From contig NZ_BMXF01000003.1 in NCBI RefSeq assembly GCF_014651615.1, positions 496,001 through 560,000 on the forward strand: 64,000 nt of DNA. Reading direction: 5' to 3'. The position numbers were made by a program, and so were the translations under genes. Origin of the DNA: Persicitalea jodogahamensis (GTDB taxonomy: Bacteria; Bacteroidota; Bacteroidia; Cytophagales; Spirosomataceae). Below, piece after piece: positions 61,735-64,000 of this stretch (positions within the stretch are counted from its first letter, which is position 1; each line of letters begins with the position of its first letter). Below the pieces are notes generated by a model that was not told the origin of the DNA, did not search any database, and saw only the letters and a list, made by a program, of their open reading frames with translations.

Positions 61735-64000
61735 TCACGGCAAAGATTTGGATTGCAGTGAGTACTGATGCCATACTCCTCCATTGATGCCCAGCCACAG
61801 ATAACCCTTAGTCATGGTTGCTGCCCTGACATCCCCATTCACCCAAAGGCCGGATTCTGTCTGTGGGAGAAAAGTGAATTTTTTCTCTCCCCGGTTCAAA
61901 AATACCTGTCCTTTATTAGCATCACTCTTGCCGAGCCGGACCCGCGTGTGCGTGACGTTACCAACCAAAACCAAGTCGTACTTGCCGTCGCCGTTTACAT
62001 CACCTACTGCAATGGCATGTACGGGTGAGAATTGTGCGACAGTAGGCAATGGTTTAAAAGTAAGCTGCCCCTCGTCATTCCAAAGAATACCCGTCCGAAG
62101 TTCGTGAGCTGATATCTGGCGTGCCTTCTCTAACTGGTTGGTATTCAAAATATCCCCCATCGTGGCTTTCGAGTAACCCATATAGTTCTGAAATGTCTTT
62201 TTCAGGTTTGGAATTTGATTGAGAATTTCATCACGGCTGGCGTAAGGGTATTCCTTCCCGTCAATCACCTGGCTCATTAGAGGTACTATCTGGCCGTTTT
62301 GCCCAAAATCCCCGTAGTACATTTTCAGTCCATCGCTGCTTGTGATATTGTATTGGGTATTTAGTCCAGCGTTTGCCAGAACGAAATCATCGTCCCCATC
62401 TCCATCCAGGTCAGCTTTGTACACCGTGTAGCTCAGGGTGGTAGTCAAATTTTTCGTAGAATTCTGACTCTCGCTAAATCTGCCCTTGTTATTCAAAAAA
62501 ACGGTCGGTTTCATCCATTCCCCCGTAATCAGGAGATCAGGTAGTTGGTCACGATTGAGGTCGGTGAAAACAACACCTGTCACTAATCCTGAGAACCGGA
62601 TAGCATCGCTAATGGTAAAGTTCCCGCGTCCGTCGTTCAGCCACAGGGATGACGGCTGAGATTCGGGATAACGTCCCGGAACACAATTGGCACCAATGAA
62701 TACATCCTCATCACCGTCACCATCCACATCGGCCGTTACTACGGCTCTTGCATTCACCGGGGAGACAGGAATTTTATTGGATTTTACAAATTTCCCGTTA
62801 TGATTGAGATAAAGGCGAGGCTGTAATAGCGGATCACCAACTGCCAGAGCGTAGCCAGAACTAACAACTATCAAATCCTGGTCACCATCTCCATCAGCGT
62901 CGAAAAATTGCGCGGCACCGTCTTCGAAATCCAGGTCGTCGTCAAAGGAAAGCTGAGGAGATTTTTCGAAACCGTTGTCAGTTTGTAAAAACAATACTGC
63001 CGCCTGACCACGCCCCCCTCCCGCGTAAATGTCGGAGCGTCCATCACCATTGACATCGCCCTGCGCCACACATGGTCCGGAATAGGAACGCATTTCGGGC
63101 AGCAAAGGCTGGATTCCAAAATCGTTGATTTGAATTTGCTCGTGCTGATAAGTGGTGTTTTCAAGCGTGAAGTAGGGAAGAGGGCGCGAAATATGCTTCG
63201 TGCCCGACAGCTTAGCCAGCTGATACTCGACGACTAGTTTTTGGTTTGCTACTGGATTAGATAAAACCGTCTTTTTGCCATCCGTCCAGCTAACTGTCAC
63301 AGAATCAATTTTATTTGCCCGACCCAGCCCAAAGTGCAGTGGCCCGTAAGTGGCCGACTGAAAACCACGTACGGGCTGGAATTCCTGGTAGTAAGGTTTT
63401 CCTGACACCCATACGCTTACTTTTGCCCCGATTTTGAAAGCCTCAACTGGGGATTTCAAGGTGATTTGGGTGAATAGGGTGCTATCGGGTGTGTATTCGT
63501 TCGAACGGGTGTTATTCTGGTAGAGAAATGCCTGCTCGTTTATATTATTCACAATCAGATCCAGGTCTCCGTCATTATCCAGGTCAGCATAGGCAGCGCC
63601 ATTGGACTGGCTGTTCTGACTAAAACCCCATGGCTTCGTCATTTTCTCAAATGACAGTCCGTCTTTATTTTTATAGATGTAATTGGGTACGCTGATAGCC
63701 GGCATTGAGTTTATTATTTCCATCTCAGTGGGCATTGGTGCACCATTCTGGATTTCGATTTGCTTATCCGTAGAAAATTTCAAAAACTCCATATTAGTAT
63801 AATCCCGGGCGTAGCCATTGGTCACGAAAAGATCTTTCAGGCCATCGTTGTCAAAATCGGCAAACAAAGCGGACCAACTCCAATCTGTATTGGAAATCCC
63901 GGCCAATTGACCTACTTCTGAAAATGCAGGTACCGGAGTCTTGCCTGAAACGATGGTAGTTTCTGCATTGCCCAGATTCAGCTGGAGCATATTCCGCATG
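61735..64000 (-). CDS. FG-GAP/VCBS repeat protein with ASPIC/UnbV domain (5' end outside window)
   Basis: At least 754 residues; the frame runs off the right edge, and the visible start (RNMLQLNLGN...FSEVGQLAGISNTDWSWSALFADFDNDG) is internal in known relatives of about 1100 aa, so the real start lies outside. Many FG-GAP/VCBS blades with Ca-binding DxDxDG text are seen: DLDNDGDLDLIVNN, DVNGDGRSDIYAGG, DADGDGDQDLIVV, DVDGDGDEDVFIG, DLDGDGDDDFVLAN, DVNGDGKYDLVLVG. An ASPIC/UnbV-like part (about 210-260, YGPLHFGLGRANKIDSVTVSWTDGKK) is included. Probably a surface protein often linked to SusCD loci. Function unknown. Confidence 0.93.
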   Translation of the reverse strand, partial: MRNMLQLNLGNAETTIVSGKTPVPAFSEVGQLAGISNTDWSWSALFADFDNDGLKDLFVTNGYARDYTNMEFLKFSTDKQIEIQNGAPMPTEMEIINSMPAISVPNYIYKNKDGLSFEKMTKPWGFSQNSQSNGAAYADLDNDGDLDLIVNNINEQAFLYQNNTRSNEYTPDSTLFTQITLKSPVEAFKIGAKVSVWVSGKPYYQEFQPVRGFQSATYGPLHFGLGRANKIDSVTVSWTDGKKTVLSNPVANQKLVVEYQLAKLSGTKHISRPLPYFTLENTTYQHEQIQINDFGIQPLLPEMRSYSGPCVAQGDVNGDGRSDIYAGGGRGQAAVLFLQTDNGFEKSPQLSFDDDLDFEDGAAQFFDADGDGDQDLIVVSSGYALAVGDPLLQPRLYLNHNGKFVKSNKIPVSPVNARAVVTADVDGDGDEDVFIGANCVPGRYPESQPSSLWLNDGRGNFTISDAIRFSGLVTGVVFTDLNRDQLPDLLITGEWMKPTVFLNNKGRFSESQNSTKNLTTTLSYTVYKADLDGDGDDDFVLANAGLNTQYNITSSDGLKMYYGDFGQNGQIVPLMSQVIDGKEYPYASRDEILNQIPNLKKTFQNYMGYSKATMGDILNTNQLEKARQISAHELRTGILWNDEGQLTFKPLPTVAQFSPVHAIAVGDVNGDGKYDLVLVGNVTHTRVRLGKSDANKGQVFLNRGEKKFTFLPQTESGLWVNGDVRAATMTKGYLWLGINGGVWHQYSLQSKSLP

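Noticed and set aside
1-64000. CRISPR arrays, tRNA or rRNA genes, insertion sequences, prophage
   Set aside because: No regularly spaced repeats, cloverleaf sequences, transposase or integrase motifs were seen on either strand. The holin-like gene belongs to a non-phage membrane cassette.

Overview
The window reads as chromosomal DNA of a member of the Bacteroidota, most likely the order Cytophagales (a Spirosomataceae-like, free-living polysaccharide degrader). The evidence is two SusC/SusD pairs, an ECF sigma/FecR/STN-SusC trans-envelope relay, many lipoproteins with short Bacteroidota-type signal peptides, Rho with a long low-complexity insert, families such as DUF5916, DUF4394 and the DUF5117/DUF4953 metalloproteases, the absence of Shine-Dalgarno sequences, and promoter elements of the TTG/TAnnTTTG type. 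The family-level placement is inference. I found no tRNA, rRNA, CRISPR array, transposase or phage integrase.

Layout. 1-2.6 kb: end of a SusC receptor and its SusD partner. 2.6-14.7 kb: mixed envelope and catabolic genes (M90-type peptidase, DUF5916 protein with a divergent Gly-rich lipoprotein, cold-shock protein, exported Gfo/Idh/MocA oxidoreductase, GH5-like hydrolase, large metzincin-type lipoprotein protease, bicupin, duplicated DUF4394 lipoprotein). 15.0-16.6 kb: a three-gene lipoprotein operon ending in Sco1 and cytochrome c. 16.7-19.4 kb: coaX, an outer-membrane barrel protein and lptC, transcribed leftward. 19.9-24.1 kb: rho, then an OmpA-type protein and two tandem membrane-anchored helix-hairpin-helix proteins. 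24.1-26.6 kb: an ABC exporter pair, followed by a small, possibly frameshifted ORF. 27.0-32.8 kb: a DUF1549/DUF1553 c-type cytochrome, a Tat-exported DUF1501 protein and a Tat-exported beta-propeller, organised as in planctomycetes.

32.8-49.7 kb is a large leftward polysaccharide-utilisation region. From upstream to downstream it holds two sulfatases, ECF sigma, FecR, SusC with an STN domain, SusD, a third sulfatase, a terminator, a GH28-like beta-helix protein, a GH95 fucosidase, a Crp/Fnr regulator and an SRPBCC protein. The gene content suggests a sulfated, fucose-containing glycan as substrate, with the sigma/FecR pair sensing uptake through SusC.

49.8-61.7 kb is a stress and signalling region: a coiled-coil lipoprotein, an AI-2E family permease, a YtxH/holin-like/178-aa membrane cassette, two single-domain response regulators, a sensor kinase, RpoN (sigma-54), an NtrC-type activator, a PAS kinase and a receiver-PAS-kinase hybrid. 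The window ends inside a large FG-GAP/VCBS repeat protein on the minus strand.

The most unusual non-gene signal is the heptamer AAGTACC/GGTACTT. I counted about 55 copies by eye against roughly 8 expected by chance. They lie in all reading frames, on both strands, in and between genes, and several form perfect inverted pairs.
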